A stretch of DNA of 64,000 nucleotides, taken from positions 310,001 through 374,000 of the forward strand of contig NZ_CACSKD010000002.1 of the NCBI RefSeq assembly GCF_902706285.1, written 5' to 3'. How positions within the stretch are numbered: position 1 is the first letter of the stretch; every line of letters begins with the position of its first letter. A program made the position numbers and the translations under genes. The notes below the pieces were generated by a model, which was not told the DNA's origin, ran no database searches, and saw only the letters and a list, made by a program, of their open reading frames with translations. Shown one piece after another: positions 7,898 through 16,714 of the stretch. The stretch comes from Rhizobium sp. 18055 (GTDB lineage: Bacteria; Pseudomonadota; Alphaproteobacteria; Rhizobiales; Rhizobiaceae).

Positions 7898-8901
7898 TGG
7901 ATGCCACCCTCGCCTTCCCGCTGCTTGCCGGGCTGATAGCGGTCGCGCTGTTCTTCGACTTCCTGAACGGCCTTCACGATGCCGCCAATTCGATCGCGAC
8001 AATCGTGTCGACGCGCGTGCTGCGGCCACAATATGCCGTTGCCTGGGCGGCCTTCTTCAACTTCATCGCTTTCCTGTTCTTCGGCCTGCATGTGGCCGAG
8101 ACGCTGGGCACGGGGATCATCGATCCCGCCATCGTTTCGCCGATGGTCATCTTCGCGGCACTGATGGGCGCCATCATCTGGAATATCGTCACCTGGGTGT
8201 TCGGTATTCCGTCAAGTTCGTCGCATGCGCTGGTCGGCGGTCTCGTCGGCGCAGGTCTCGCCAAGGTGGGCTTCAGCTCGATCGTCTGGAGCGGCCTCCT
8301 GAAGACGGCGGGCGCCATCGTCATGTCGCCGATGATCGGTTTCCTGCTGGCGCTGTTTCTCGTGCTCTGCGTGTCGTGGATTTTCGTGCGGCAGACGCCA
8401 TTCGCGGTCGATCGCACCTTCCGCATCATGCAGTTCGCATCGGCGTCGCTCTATTCGCTGGGACATGGCGGCAATGATGCGCAGAAGACGATGGGTATCA
8501 TCGCCATTCTTCTCTATTCGCAGGGCTATCTCGGCGGCAGCTTCCATGTGCCGCTATGGGTGGTGCTGTCCTGCCAGTCGGCGATGGCGCTCGGCACGCT
8601 GTTCGGTGGCTGGCGCATTGTGCACACGATGGGCTCGAAGATCACACGGCTGAACCCGATGCAGGGGTTTTGCGCGGAAACCGGCGGGGCGCTGACGCTG
8701 TTCGGCGCGACCTGGCTCGGCATCCCGGTATCGACGACGCATACGATCACAGGCGCGATCATCGGCGTCGGCGCCGCCAAGCGGCTGTCTGCGGTGCGCT
8801 GGGGGCTTGCGGGCAATATCGTGATCGCCTGGGTGGTCACCCTGCCCGCCGCAGCGCTGATTTCCGCGGCGTTCTACTGGATCGCCGATATCTTCGCCTG
8901 A
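7897..8901 (+). CDS. pit: Low-affinity inorganic phosphate transporter
   Basis: The 334-residue inner-membrane protein imports phosphate, usually as a metal-phosphate complex with protons. It shows the two inverted PHO4 repeats. GLHDAANSIAT (about residues 26-36) in the N-terminal half and GHGGNDAQKTMG (about 188-199) in the C-terminal half carry the characteristic N-D signatures, and IPSSSSHALVGG and IPVSTTHTITGA are the paired re-entrant motifs. About ten membrane helices are visible. It is the second gene of the orfA-pit operon. A hairpin at 8935-8958 follows the stop and lies within the 3' end of the convergent gene. Confidence 0.95.
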   Translation: MDATLAFPLLAGLIAVALFFDFLNGLHDAANSIATIVSTRVLRPQYAVAWAAFFNFIAFLFFGLHVAETLGTGIIDPAIVSPMVIFAALMGAIIWNIVTWVFGIPSSSSHALVGGLVGAGLAKVGFSSIVWSGLLKTAGAIVMSPMIGFLLALFLVLCVSWIFVRQTPFAVDRTFRIMQFASASLYSLGHGGNDAQKTMGIIAILLYSQGYLGGSFHVPLWVVLSCQSAMALGTLFGGWRIVHTMGSKITRLNPMQGFCAETGGALTLFGATWLGIPVSTTHTITGAIIGVGAAKRLSAVRWGLAGNIVIAWVVTLPAAALISAAFYWIADIFA

Positions 8902-8933
8902 TCGACGACCGACCGGCCCGACCAAGGGCCTGA

Positions 8934-9230
8934 TCAGGAGGCGGGCTTCCGCCTCCTGTGCCACCACACCGCAAATCGACGCCTCATCCGCCGCGCGATG
9001 TGCAGATCGTGCGACAGGACCAGCACGCCGAGCGGAACCATCCAGAAGCCGAGAATCGGCAGAAACCCCAGAAAACCGCCAAAAACCAGAAGTCCGCCGA
9101 TCGAAAGGCGGGCCGCGCGGGATTTAGGCAGGCGGATGCGTGTTGGGCCCATAATAATGTGGCCGGTCGAATGATCGATGCCAAAGCGCCTAACGCCTGG
9201 TTTTGCGGTATTATCGTGGCTTTCAGTCAT
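8934..9230 (-). CDS. Small transmembrane protein (PGPGW-like), unknown function
   Basis: The 98-residue protein has two closely spaced hydrophobic segments (LSIGGLLVFGGFLGFLPILG and WMVPLGVLVLSHDL, about residues 41-75) and a strongly basic C-terminus (ARRMRRRFAVWWHRRRKPAS). The arrangement RxxRAARxxIGxLLxxGGxxGFLPxxGFWMxPLG is one I associate with rhizobial putative transmembrane proteins of the PGPGW type. The start at 9230 (MTESHDN) is uncertain; MGPTRIRLP is an internal alternative. Function is unknown. Confidence 0.65.
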   Translation of the reverse strand: MTESHDNTAKPGVRRFGIDHSTGHIIMGPTRIRLPKSRAARLSIGGLLVFGGFLGFLPILGFWMVPLGVLVLSHDLHIARRMRRRFAVWWHRRRKPAS

Positions 9231-9347
9231 CCTTATGAGATGGGGATAACCTGAATGATTGCAAGTAGATGTCATTTTTTTGAAAAAACCGCTTGGCAAA
9301 TCGAGCAAGCATTTGTATTAGCCCACTCACACCGCGGCAAGCGGTGA

Positions 9348-9422
9348 TCCCTGGTAGCTCAGCGGTAGAGCATTCGACTGTTAATCGACAGGTCGCCGGT
9401 TCGAATCCGGCCCGGGGAGCCA
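9348..9422 (+). tRNA. tRNA-Asn (anticodon GTT)
   Basis: The acceptor stem TCCCTGG pairs with CCGGGGA (one G-T pair), then G and encoded CCA. The anticodon loop CTGTTAA carries GTT. The D arm is GCTC...GAGC and the T arm GCCGG-TTCGAAT-CCGGC. Confidence 0.97.
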
Positions 9423-9428
9423 AATTCT

Positions 9429-9466
9429 AAAAGGTCTGCATTGAAAAATGCAGGCCTTTTTCTTTT
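9429..9466 (+). terminator. Terminator after tRNA-Asn
   Basis: A 13-base-pair stem (AAAGGTCTGCATT with AATGCAGGCCTTT) and a short A-rich loop are followed by TTTTTCTTTT directly downstream of the tRNA. Confidence 0.9.
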
Positions 9467-9572
9467 CCGAAATCAAAGCGATACTATTGATCACGACCGA
9501 TGTCGGGTAATCGTATCATCGACCGGTTCCTGCCGGCCTCAGGCCGGGCAGAGCGGGAATGACCCGGCTCTA

Positions 9573-9755
9573 TCAATAGGCGCAGGAGCGGCCGTTGCTG
9601 GGCCTGAAGCCGTCCGAGCAGGCCCGGTTCATGGAGTCACCCGGAACGTAGCCGGATGCGGAACCCCTCGACGTCGGGACGCTGTTACAGCCTGATGAGA
9701 TCGCCGAAAGGCTGATCAGCGCTGCCGCCGTCAAAAGCGTAAAAAAGCGGTTCAT
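9573..9755 (-). CDS. Small lipoprotein, unknown function
   Basis: The 60-residue protein has a 22-residue signal ending in the lipobox ISSGC, so it should be processed by signal peptidase II and anchored by a lipidated cysteine. The mature part is only about 38 residues, with two further cysteines (NRACSDGFRPSNGRSCAY) that could form a disulfide. GGGAGAATTACGG precedes the chosen ATG. Many rhizobial genomes carry such short lipoproteins; no function is known to me. Confidence 0.7.
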   Translation of the reverse strand: MNRFFTLLTAAALISLSAISSGCNSVPTSRGSASGYVPGDSMNRACSDGFRPSNGRSCAY

Positions 9756-9948
9756 CCGTAATTCTCCCTGAAACGGCCCATGGAATGCAAACAATCATCC
9801 CATCTCTCGATGGAAGCATCATTTGCAGCAAGCCCAAAGCACAGACTGTTGAGCGCTAAAGGCAGCAATGGATAATATAATGCAAGACTTTCGGGCGAAC
9901 AGGGCCGTTATGGCGCGGGCTTGCGGCTTCACGCCATAACCACCTGCC

Positions 9949-11172
9949 TCATCCCTGGAGACTGTTGACCTTGCGGAGATCGGGGAACAGCCGCGCCCAG
10001 AGCAGAACCACGACGATCGTCCCGACCCCACCGATAACACCGGCTGCCACCGGGCCCATGACGCCGGCCAGCATGCCGGATTCGAATTCGCCCAGCTGGT
10101 TCGAGGTGCCGATGAACAGCGAATTGACCGCATTGACGCGGCCACGCATCGTATCAGGGGTCAGAAGCTGAACCAGTGAACTGCGCACCACGACGCTGAC
10201 CGTATCGGAAGCGCCGACGACCAGCAAAGCGGCGATCGACAGCGCAATGTTGGTGGACAAAGCGAAGACGATCGTCGCTACGCCGAAGACCGCAACGGCG
10301 ACCAACATCTTGGCACCGACCTGGCTTGTCAGCGGACGCCTTGCCAGAACGATCGACATGGTGAGTGCACCAATTGCCGGTGCTGCGCGCAGCAGGCCGA
10401 GTCCCCAGGGGCCGGCGTGCAGGATATCGCTCGCAAACATCGGCAGGAGTGCCGTTGCGCCGCCCAGCAGAACAGCGAACAGGTCGAGCGAGATGGTGCC
10501 AAGCATGACCGGGCGGCTCTTGATGAAGGAGACGCCGGCGAAGACGGAGGCCAGCGTCACCGGCTCGCGCTTCGTCGGCGTCCATTTCATCTTGATCGAG
10601 ATGACGTTGAGGCTTGCCGCCGCAAACAGGACGGCGGCGACGGCAAACGGGGCGACGGGATCGACGCCGTAAAGAATACCGCCAAGCGATGGTCCGACGA
10701 TCAGGGCCGTCTGCATCATCGACGTCGATGTAGCCACCGCACGCTGCAGCATGGAAGCGGGCATGATGCTTGGCAGCAGCGCTGCCATGGTCGGCCGCTC
10801 GAAGGCGACGGTTGCTCCCATGATGGTAACAGCAACCAATATGCCCGCCGGCGTCAGCCAGTTCTGCCAGGTGGCAACGGCCAGCACTGCCGATACGGTT
10901 GCGAGGATCAATTGGCAGACAAGGCCGATGCGCCGCCGGTCAAAGCGATCCGCGACGTGCCCGACAATGAAGGTGAGAACGACCATCGGCAGAAACTGGC
11001 AGAGGCCCACCAGTGCCAGCGCGAACGCGCTGTGGGTCTGATCGTAGATCATCCAGCCCATTGCGATGGCGACGCACTGAAATGACAGTGAGGAGAAAAC
11101 GCGCGAGCCTGCGAAATTCAGATAGCCTGGATGGCGGAGGACGCTATCCTGCTGAACTCTATAATTATCCAT
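9949..11172 (-). CDS. MFS transporter (MFS_3 / DUF894 type)
   Basis: The 407-residue inner-membrane protein has twelve predicted helices. The loop between helices 2 and 3 has the MFS signature form GHVADRFDRRR (about residues 72-82), and a second Arg-rich loop PTKREP separates the two halves. Features such as NFAGSRVFSSLSFQ at the start and TMRGRVNAVNSLFIGTSNQLGE near the C-terminus are typical of the EntS/MFS_3 group, which exports siderophores, drugs or other metabolites. The ATG giving MDNYRVQ was chosen over one 19 codons upstream. No substrate can be assigned. Confidence 0.85.
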   Translation of the reverse strand: MDNYRVQQDSVLRHPGYLNFAGSRVFSSLSFQCVAIAMGWMIYDQTHSAFALALVGLCQFLPMVVLTFIVGHVADRFDRRRIGLVCQLILATVSAVLAVATWQNWLTPAGILVAVTIMGATVAFERPTMAALLPSIMPASMLQRAVATSTSMMQTALIVGPSLGGILYGVDPVAPFAVAAVLFAAASLNVISIKMKWTPTKREPVTLASVFAGVSFIKSRPVMLGTISLDLFAVLLGGATALLPMFASDILHAGPWGLGLLRAAPAIGALTMSIVLARRPLTSQVGAKMLVAVAVFGVATIVFALSTNIALSIAALLVVGASDTVSVVVRSSLVQLLTPDTMRGRVNAVNSLFIGTSNQLGEFESGMLAGVMGPVAAGVIGGVGTIVVVLLWARLFPDLRKVNSLQG

Positions 11173-11355
11173 GGGAGAAGACTGTCCGGCACGCCATCGA
11201 CAGCGTACCCCTGAGGGTTGTTGCTGCAACGGTTTCCGCCCGGACGGATGTCCTTGTCAACTGCAGCAGGACCGTTTTCCGTTCGCTCCGGCTAGAACAC
11301 GCAGGAGTGATCGACGCGCCTCGTCAATGGAGCGGCGGCGATCCAATCGGGAAGG

Positions 11356-11790
11356 TCATTTTTTCTTGCCGGCAGGGCGTACCTTGGTCGGCTTTGGCGG
11401 CGGTATCAGCGCGGCTTCGGCATAGCAGTAGCCCGCAACCCATCCGCCTTGCGCAAACAGCTTGGCATTGCCCTCCGCGTGCCACTGGCAGGTCAGGGAA
11501 TTGGCATCCCACGCCGTCACGCTGACATCATTGACGCCCTTGCCGGCGAAGACAGCATTCGGATTGCCGGTCAGTTGCCAGCCTGCCGGGGTTTCCAGTC
11601 TCCATGAGACCCGCTGGCCCTGTCTGGCCTTCTCGCGAAGGCCGAATTCCGGCGTCTGGCAGCGATTGGTGGCGGGATCGCATGTCAGCTTCGCTTGCGA
11701 CACCTGCGTCGGCATGTTTCTCACCACCGTCTGACAACTGGTCAGGGCAACCGCCAAAAGCGTCATGGCCAAGGCAACATCATACCACAT
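11356..11790 (-). CDS. Lipoprotein, unknown function
   Basis: A GGGAGG seven bases upstream supports the ATG at 11790. The N-terminus MWYDVALAMTLLAVALTSC carries a lipobox (LTSC). The mature protein of about 126 residues contains CDPATNRCQTPEFGL, a Trp-rich centre (VSWRLETPAGWQL) and several cysteines that may pair, ending in a basic Pro/Lys tail. I do not recognise the family. The gene stands alone between an MFS transporter and a hydrolase on the same strand. Confidence 0.65.
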   Translation of the reverse strand: MWYDVALAMTLLAVALTSCQTVVRNMPTQVSQAKLTCDPATNRCQTPEFGLREKARQGQRVSWRLETPAGWQLTGNPNAVFAGKGVNDVSVTAWDANSLTCQWHAEGNAKLFAQGGWVAGYCYAEAALIPPPKPTKVRPAGKKK

Positions 11791-11879
11791 AACCGGCCTC
11801 CCATCCGTCACATGCTATCGATGCCACATACAATACAACATTGCGACGGCAACCGCGCTTCACCGTTTGGCTGATGTCT

Positions 11880-12440
11880 CTACGCGTAGCGCCGCGGTGC
11901 CTTTGCCTTCTGCTTGACGCTATCGAGCAGAGCAGAGCCGCCGGTCCACCGGCCGAAGCCACTTGATATGTTGATGTGTCCGGCGAGGCCGATATTTCGA
12001 AGCTCCGTCTTCCATAGATGGGCATAGAGCGTCAGACGGTCGAGTTCCATGTAGTGATCATTCAGGCTGCCGACAGTGATGCTTGGAAAGGGAAGCGCCC
12101 GCGTTGGCATCGGTCCGAAGCGGATGGTGTCGGGATGGCGCTTTTCAGTCGGGCGCAGGTCGCAGGGGGCAACGAGCAGCGCACCCTTGATCCGGCGCGC
12201 CGACGGCCGGTCGGCGAACTTGGCCGCCAGCAGGCATCCAAGGCTGTGCGCGACGATATAGGCTTCGCCGTGCTGCAAAAGAGCGGCCTCGAGCCGGTCC
12301 GCCCATCGATCGACCAGCGGGTTGGTCCAATCCTCCTGCTCAACAAGGACGCTGTCCGGATCGTCCTGGAGCCAGAAGCGCTGCCAATGGCCCTCCTGCG
12401 ATCCGTTGAGGCCGGGGATGATCAATGTTGCCGTCATCAC
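11880..12440 (-). CDS. RBBP9/YdeN family serine hydrolase
   Basis: The 186-residue protein has the compact alpha/beta-hydrolase layout of the RBBP9/YdeN family. The N-terminal strand and oxyanion loop are IIPGLNGSQEGHWQ (residues 7-20), the nucleophile elbow is AHSLGC (Ser near residue 66), and a late histidine lies in AGHINISSGFG (about 154-164). The family hydrolyses small esters or amides; the natural substrate is unknown. The start may be the first or second of two adjacent ATGs; AAGGATAGGG precedes them. Confidence 0.85.
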   Translation of the reverse strand: MMTATLIIPGLNGSQEGHWQRFWLQDDPDSVLVEQEDWTNPLVDRWADRLEAALLQHGEAYIVAHSLGCLLAAKFADRPSARRIKGALLVAPCDLRPTEKRHPDTIRFGPMPTRALPFPSITVGSLNDHYMELDRLTLYAHLWKTELRNIGLAGHINISSGFGRWTGGSALLDSVKQKAKAPRRYA

Positions 12441-12489
12441 CCTATCCTTAAAAGCCGGAGTGACGCGGGCTGTGCAGAAGTGCCGATAT

Positions 12490-12648
12490 CTAGTCTGTCA
12501 TCTGCGTGATCCGCTCGCGCAACTCGGACCCTGTACCATCGTCGATGTCCTCGCTGCCGAAGCAGTATCTGGCTTCGTGGAGTTCCAGCCTGGATTCCAG
12601 CTGATCCCTGAGGGTGCAAAGGCGATCGAAATGCCGCATGATGCTCAT
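12490..12648 (-). CDS. 52-residue cytoplasmic protein, unknown function
   Basis: AGGAGCGGACGACC precedes an ATG opening a 52-residue frame ending in TAG. The sequence starts MSIMRHFDRLCTLRDQL and continues as a charged amphipathic helix (ESRLELHEARYCFG), then a short acidic loop and a second helix (ELRERITQM). This resembles small helical rhizobial proteins but I cannot name a family. It lies divergent from the photolyase operon, so a shared promoter region is possible. Confidence 0.5.
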   Translation of the reverse strand: MSIMRHFDRLCTLRDQLESRLELHEARYCFGSEDIDDGTGSELRERITQMTD

Positions 12649-12882
12649 GGTCGTCCGCTCCTGTGTAGCCGTCTTTCGATAGCGGCCATCTCATGGGGCA
12701 GTATTGTCTATATTTTTAGTAGATTAAAGGAATGACCGACCACGCTTGGATGAAAGGGTAAAAAATTCCGAATGTGCGCGCCGCGCGGCGCCCGCAATCA
12801 GAGCGCGACAAGGCAGTGTCCGCTCACCCCAGTTCCTCGCTGCGCAATGCCTGTTTTAAATCTGCACAGATGCCGAAACTTT

Positions 12883-12911
12883 TGATCCACCTCCCTCGTA
12901 GTTTCGTAACA
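12883..12911 (+). promoter_or_regulatory. ECF (RpoE/ChrR-type) promoter of the photolyase operon
   Basis: TGATCC (12883-12888) is followed after 16 bases by CGTAACA (12905-12911). The pair resembles the -35 TGATC and -10 element used by the singlet-oxygen sigma factor RpoE of Rhodobacter sphaeroides, as I recall it. The -10 lies about 35 bases before the photolyase start. The same spaced pair occurs before the chrR-like gene and before a small membrane gene near 47.2 kb. Confidence 0.6.
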
Positions 12912-12943
12912 GAAGCACAAAAGAAAAACGGGGACCGTGTTCA

Positions 12944-14389
12944 TTGTCGGACGATGCAGAAAAGCCGCTTATCCTTTGGTTTCGCAAGGATCTTCGCCTT
13001 GACGACAATCATGCACTGGATGGCGCGTGCGCAACTGGACGGCCGATCATTCCGGTGTTCGTTCGCGAGCCTTCTTCCGCTGGAACCGGCCCGCTCGGCG
13101 GTGCCCAGGCCTGGTGGCTGCACCACTCCGTCGTGTCCTTGAGCGCATCGCTCGAAGCGCTTGGCGGGTCGCTCAACCTTGCGAGCGGCGATGCGCTGGA
13201 TGTGCTCGTCGGCCTGATCAAGAGCAGCGGCGCCGATACCGTGATGTGGAACCGCCGATACGATCCGGCCGGTATTGCCATCGACACCCGCATCAAGCGC
13301 GAGCTGGAACTGCAGGGTATCAAAGCCAAAAGTTTTGCAGGGCAGTTGCTGCACGAACCATCGCGGCTGAAGACAGGTGGCGGCACGCCGTATCGCGTCT
13401 ATACGCCATTCTGGCGCGCACTTGAAAATGCCGGCGAGCCGCCTCGTCCGCTCGACGCACCCGATGCCGTTCGATTTGCTCCGGTTCTCGACACGAGCGA
13501 GACGCTCGGCTCCTGGGGCCTGTTGCCGACCAAACCGGATTGGGCGCAAGATTTTTCGCAGGTCTGGCATGCCGGGGAAGACGCCGCGCGCGAAAAGCTT
13601 TCCGATTTCCTCGACCAGAGCCTTTCCGGTTACAAGACCAATCGTGATTTTCCCGCCAAGCAGACGACGTCGATGCTATCGCCCTATCTGGCGCTCGGCG
13701 TGATATCGCCCGGCCGCATATGGGAAGAGACACGCGGCCTTGATGTTCCCGCGGATGATCTCGTGCATTTCCGCAAGGAACTCGCCTGGCGCGAGTTCTC
13801 CTACCACCTGCTCTATCATTTCCCAAAGCTGCCCTACGAAAACTGGAACGGCCGTTTCGACGGTTTCGGCTGGAACAATGACAGCGCGCAATTCAACGCC
13901 TGGACGCGCGGGATGACCGGCTACCCGATCGTCGATGCCGGGATGCGGCAGCTGTGGCAGCATGGGTTCATGCACAACCGGGTGCGGATGATCGCCGCCT
14001 CGTTCCTGATCAAGGACCTGATGATCGACTGGCGGCGCGGCGAGACATGGTTCCGCGACACGCTTATCGATGCCGATCCGGCCAGCAATGCCGCAAGCTG
14101 GCAGTGGGTCGCCGGCTGCGGTGCCGATGCGTCGCCATTCTTCCGGATCTTCAATCCCATCCTTCAAGGCGAAAAGTTCGATCGCGACGGCGACTATGTG
14201 CGCGAGTTCGTTCCCGAGCTTGCCGACCTTGACAACAAATACATCCACAAACCCTTCGCTGCCCCTCCGAGCGTGCTCGACAAGGCCGGCATCGAACTGG
14301 GTGAAACCTATCCGAAGCCGATCGTCGACCACGCAGCCGCCCGGGACCGGGCGTTGAAAGCCTACAACGCCGTAAAGGACGCAGCATGA
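12944..14389 (+). CDS. phr: Deoxyribodipyrimidine photolyase (class I cryptochrome/photolyase family)
   Basis: The enzyme uses blue light and FAD to split UV-induced cyclobutane pyrimidine dimers. The 481-residue protein has the N-terminal antenna domain (LILWFRKDLRLDDNHAL near residue 9) and the C-terminal FAD-binding helical domain. The latter includes the signature TGYPIVDAGMRQL (about 325-337), the HNRVRM segment, and the Trp-rich NAASWQWVAG. The start is a TTG; no ATG fits. The stop overlaps the next ATG (ATGA), so it heads an operon with the flavoprotein and DUF1365 genes. The set matches the RpoE/ChrR photo-oxidative stress genes of Rhodobacter. Confidence 0.95.
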   Translation: MSDDAEKPLILWFRKDLRLDDNHALDGACATGRPIIPVFVREPSSAGTGPLGGAQAWWLHHSVVSLSASLEALGGSLNLASGDALDVLVGLIKSSGADTVMWNRRYDPAGIAIDTRIKRELELQGIKAKSFAGQLLHEPSRLKTGGGTPYRVYTPFWRALENAGEPPRPLDAPDAVRFAPVLDTSETLGSWGLLPTKPDWAQDFSQVWHAGEDAAREKLSDFLDQSLSGYKTNRDFPAKQTTSMLSPYLALGVISPGRIWEETRGLDVPADDLVHFRKELAWREFSYHLLYHFPKLPYENWNGRFDGFGWNNDSAQFNAWTRGMTGYPIVDAGMRQLWQHGFMHNRVRMIAASFLIKDLMIDWRRGETWFRDTLIDADPASNAASWQWVAGCGADASPFFRIFNPILQGEKFDRDGDYVREFVPELADLDNKYIHKPFAAPPSVLDKAGIELGETYPKPIVDHAAARDRALKAYNAVKDAA

Positions 14390-15723
14390 ACGCGCACTTC
14401 CCTCACCCGCATCGCCGCCTGAAGATCGCGATCATCGGTTCCGGCGTGTCGGGGACATCCGCCGCCTGGGCGCTCAACCCGCTGCATGACGTCACGCTCT
14501 ACGAAAAGGAAAGCCGTGCCGGTGGGCATACTGCCACCGTGGATGTCGATTATGACGGCCTCAGCATTCCCGTGGATACCGGATTCATCGTCTACAACGA
14601 GCCGAACTACCCGAACCTGACGGCGCTGTTTTCCGAACTCGGCGTTGCCACGCATGCCAGCGACATGAGCTTTTCCCTGTCGCTCGATCACGGCAAGCTG
14701 GAATGGAGCGGTGCTGGTCTGTCTTCGATCTTCGCGCAGAAGCGCAATCTTCTGCGGCCCTCCTTCCTGCTGATGATCCGCGAGATCCTGCGCTTCAACA
14801 AGACATGCCTGCTCGATCGTGCCGCGGGCCACCTCGCCTCGCGCTCGATCGGTGACTATCTCGACTGGCGCGGTTTTTCGCCCGGCTTCACCAACAATTA
14901 CCTGGTGCCGATGGCAGCGGCGATATGGTCGACGCCGGCGGCGAAGATGATGCAATTCCCGGCCGAGCATTTCGTCAACTTCTTCGACAATCACCGGCTG
15001 ATCTATAGCAGGCAGCATCAGTGGCGCACGGTCACCGGCGGTAGCCGCACCTATCTCGACAAGCTGCTGGCGCCGCTCGGCGACAGGCTGAAGCTCGGGC
15101 TTGGCGTGCGCAGCGTGGTCCGCAGCCAGGCGGGCGTGACTGTTATCGACGACAGCGGTGAGGAAACCCATTTCGACAAGGTGATCTTTGCCGCGCACAG
15201 CGATCAGACCCGCCATATGCTCGCCGATGCGACCGATCAGGAGCAGAGGCTTCTTGCAGCCGTTCCCTATCAGCCAAACCGGGTCGTGCTGCACCGCGAC
15301 CCGAAGCTGATGCCGCAGCGCCGGAAGGTCTGGGCCTCGTGGAACTATCTGCGTTCCAGTTCCGAGGACGGCAATGCCGACGTGGCCGTCACCTACTGGA
15401 TGAACCGGCTGCAGGCGATCGACGACCGGTTCCCGCTGTTCGTGACACTGAACCCGGATCGCGAGCCGGACCCGCGCAAGGTATTTGCCGAATTCAGCTA
15501 CGACCACCCGCAGTTTTCGGCCGAGAGCGTGCAGGCGCAAGGTGCTTTGGCCAATATGCAGGGACGCAACAACTGCTACTTTGCGGGAGCCTGGACGGGC
15601 TATGGTTTCCACGAGGACGGACTTTCGTCCGGCCTGAAGGCTGCAACGGCGCTCGGCGCTGTGCTGCCGTGGAGCACGATCGGCTCCGAAGACATCGAAC
15701 CGGAGCTGGATGCCGTCGCATGA
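14386..15723 (+). CDS. FAD/NAD(P)-binding oxidoreductase (COG2907), stress-linked fatty-acid modification
   Basis: The 445-residue flavoprotein begins with a dinucleotide-binding fold (KIAIIGSGVSGTSAAWAL, about residues 12-29, then YEKESRAGGHTATV), as in the amine-oxidase superfamily. The C-terminal FAD-contact motif is CYFAGAWTGYGFHEDGL. In Rhodobacter sphaeroides the homologue belongs to the RpoE/ChrR regulon and, from memory of the literature, is needed with a CFA-type methyltransferase to make furan-containing fatty acids from unsaturated lipids. It overlaps phr by four bases and the DUF1365 gene by four bases. Role by analogy only. Confidence 0.82.
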   Translation: MNAHFPHPHRRLKIAIIGSGVSGTSAAWALNPLHDVTLYEKESRAGGHTATVDVDYDGLSIPVDTGFIVYNEPNYPNLTALFSELGVATHASDMSFSLSLDHGKLEWSGAGLSSIFAQKRNLLRPSFLLMIREILRFNKTCLLDRAAGHLASRSIGDYLDWRGFSPGFTNNYLVPMAAAIWSTPAAKMMQFPAEHFVNFFDNHRLIYSRQHQWRTVTGGSRTYLDKLLAPLGDRLKLGLGVRSVVRSQAGVTVIDDSGEETHFDKVIFAAHSDQTRHMLADATDQEQRLLAAVPYQPNRVVLHRDPKLMPQRRKVWASWNYLRSSSEDGNADVAVTYWMNRLQAIDDRFPLFVTLNPDREPDPRKVFAEFSYDHPQFSAESVQAQGALANMQGRNNCYFAGAWTGYGFHEDGLSSGLKAATALGAVLPWSTIGSEDIEPELDAVA

Positions 15724-16562
15724 AGCAACGACGCGGACGACAGGGTGTCAGCATGACGAGCAACGGGCCACCGCCCGAGGCTGCGGCTGTGCTCTATGTC
15801 GGCGACGTCATGCATCAGCGGATGAAGCCGTTCGGCCATCGCTTTCGCTACCGGGTATTTTCGATGGCGATCGATCTCGACCGGCTGGAAGAGGCGAACG
15901 GGCTGTCAATGCTCTTTTCCGTCAACAGGCGCAACGCAGTGTCGTTCTATGAGCGCGATCACGGTGGCGACAAGAGTGTCAGGGCGCATGCGGACGCACT
16001 GCTGGCGCAAGCCGGGCTGCACGCCAAGCGCATCGTGCTGGTCTGCTATCCCCGTATCCTCGGCTACGTGTTCAATCCGCTGTCGGTCTACTATGCCTAT
16101 GGCGAAGACGACGCTTTGACCGCGATGATCTACGAAGTGCGCAATACGTTCGGCGAGCGCCATACCTATGTCTGCCCTGTTGGTGCCGACGAGATCTGCG
16201 AAGCCGGCGTGCGCCAGAGCTGCGACAAGGTCTTCCATGTGTCGCCATTCATCGGCATGGGCATGCGCTACAATTTCCGGATGCTGCCGCCGGGTGACGA
16301 AATTCGCTGGCGGATTCTCGAAACCGATGCGAGCGGACCGCTGCTGGCCGCGACCTTTTCCGGTCGGCAGGTCAGCCTGAGTACGGCGACCCTGGCCCGG
16401 CTGACAGCCGCCATCCCGCTCCTTCCGATCAAGATCGTCGGCGGCATTCACTGGGAGGCTCTGAAGCTGTGGCTGAAGGGCGCCAAATACATATCGCGAC
16501 CGGAGCCGCCTGCGCCTGTCAGCGTGGTGGTGCCGCGCGAGATGGCCGAGGCCGCGGAATGA
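15720..16562 (+). CDS. DUF1365 domain protein
   Basis: The 280-residue protein belongs to DUF1365, almost always found next to the COG2907 flavoprotein and a cyclopropane-fatty-acid-synthase-like gene. Recognisable segments are LYVGDVMHQRMKPFGHRFRY near the N-terminus, YPRILGYVFNPLSVYYAY in the centre (about 110-127) and NTFGERHTYV. The ATG at 15720 overlaps the upstream stop; MTSNGPP at 15753, with a weak CAGGG upstream, is an alternative. Its biochemical activity is unclear to me; context suggests a role in modifying membrane fatty acids during photo-oxidative stress. Confidence 0.85.
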   Translation: MKQRRGRQGVSMTSNGPPPEAAAVLYVGDVMHQRMKPFGHRFRYRVFSMAIDLDRLEEANGLSMLFSVNRRNAVSFYERDHGGDKSVRAHADALLAQAGLHAKRIVLVCYPRILGYVFNPLSVYYAYGEDDALTAMIYEVRNTFGERHTYVCPVGADEICEAGVRQSCDKVFHVSPFIGMGMRYNFRMLPPGDEIRWRILETDASGPLLAATFSGRQVSLSTATLARLTAAIPLLPIKIVGGIHWEALKLWLKGAKYISRPEPPAPVSVVVPREMAEAAE

Positions 16563-16714
16563 CCGGGCATTGGTTCGATTGCGCACAAGACAGCACTGGA
16601 AATTCGCTTGGATTTTCCAATTTTTAAGATAGCGTTCAAGCCAATCGCCGGGGGGCGGAGTGTTTCAGCGCATCGTCGTCCTGAGCCGGCCAAAGATTGC
16701 CGGAGGAGAGAACA

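Noticed and set aside
16563..16714. Possible ChrR-type promoter before cfa, from a TAAGA at about 16625
   Set aside because: No TGATC lies at the required distance upstream of TAAGA.
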